Shown: positions 35,585-35,845 of the stretch, piece after piece
How positions within the stretch are numbered: position 1 is the first letter of the stretch
Layout of the letters: every line of letters starts with the position of its first letter
IMG/VR virus record: IMGVR_UViG_3300047550_001945
Location: 1-35,845 of that record
DNA length: 35,845 bases
Source: a virus
Reading direction: 5' to 3' (one strand)
The notes under the pieces: generated by a model
What the model saw: only the letters and a program-made list of their open reading frames with translations
What the model was told of the DNA's origin: nothing
Databases searched by the model: none
Made by a program: the position numbers and the translations under genes

Positions 35585-35845
35585 TATAGTCTTGTAACCT
35601 CATCTAGAACTTCTATAGTTCCTCTCAAAATTGTGGTAACTGTATTTCCTATTGGTTCGATTAACTGTATATCATACTTTGGTGTAGAATTTGGTGTTAA
35701 CTGGCCCGTATAAGTAGCTCCAATTGATACATAAATTGTTCCACCTGTTGCTGATGCACATAAACCACCGTATATGCCTTCTGGCATAGTTGCACCAGTA
35801 AATCCACTTGGAACATTTATAACATATGATGCAACTAAAGACGAC
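35584..35845 (-). CDS. Unknown virion protein (5' part outside window)
   Basis: The frame stays open from the stop at 35584 to the right edge. An internal ATG at 35787 is not the start, since the codons upstream (VASYVINVPSGFTGAT) continue coding sequence in the same style. The visible 87 residues are beta-rich and end in IEPIGNTVTTILRGTIEVLDEVTRL. The TAA stop overlaps the ATG of the next fibre gene. It is probably a virion or fibre-associated protein. Confidence 0.7.
   Translation of the reverse strand, partial: SSLVASYVINVPSGFTGATMPEGIYGGLCASATGGTIYVSIGATYTGQLTPNSTPKYDIQLIEPIGNTVTTILRGTIEVLDEVTRL

Noticed and set aside
1-35845. Insertion sequences, integrase or attachment sites
   Set aside because: No transposase, integrase or flanking direct repeats were seen; nothing supports a prophage edge in this window.

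Overview
The window is part of a tailed-bacteriophage genome (Caudoviricetes), probably a myovirus related to the T4 superfamily. Evidence for this is a T4-style replication set (family B DNA polymerase, UvsX recombinase, gp41-like helicase, gp61-like primase), phage nucleotide genes (class II ribonucleotide reductase, ThyX, dUTPase, an Nmad1/DUF1599 protein), a tRNA-Asn, a lysis-type block and a long run of fibre genes. The host cannot be read from the sequence. A lipobox-plus-transmembrane protein beside a GTA-type three-TM holin suggests a Gram-negative host, possibly an alphaproteobacterium (inference).

Layout. 1-1180 (minus): 5' part of a coiled-coil/Ala-Pro-Gln-rich protein that runs off the left edge. 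1210-1241: terminator; 1245-1317: tRNA-Asn(GUU). 1325-11675 (minus): replication and DNA-precursor genes, read in the order nmad1, polymerase, two unknown genes, uvsX, unknown, helicase, primase, unknown, thyX, RNR, tRNA. 11745-13503 (plus): the only plus-strand block, with a membrane-anchored GAF-like protein, a holin, a spanin-like lipoprotein and a beta-rich protein. 13504-35845 (minus): dUTPase, a small unknown gene, then virion genes: an LRR protein, a fibre with YadA-type head repeats, a GC-rich Kelch-like protein, a chimeric small structural protein and three collagen-like proteins, one of 3362 residues. The right-hand gene is cut by the window edge.

How the genes work together. RNR, ThyX and dUTPase make dTTP and exclude uracil, feeding the polymerase, while primase and helicase drive the fork and UvsX drives recombination. 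Five genes of this metabolic set carry sigma70-like promoters with an identical 16-nt spacer. In four of them the -10 box lies only 6-8 nt before the start codon and there is no convincing Shine-Dalgarno site, which predicts leaderless or almost leaderless mRNAs. Structural genes have no such promoters and mostly have ordinary Shine-Dalgarno sites.

The most unusual region is 24027-34115. It encodes a giant G-X-Q collagen-like fibre with 16 copies of a GSVGP(V/I)GYDGRRG marker on a lattice of about 333 nt, nine recurrences of the same Gly-to-Ser break, a duplicated globular domain and a dockerin/EF-hand-like calcium loop. No gap between genes exceeds about 90 nt.
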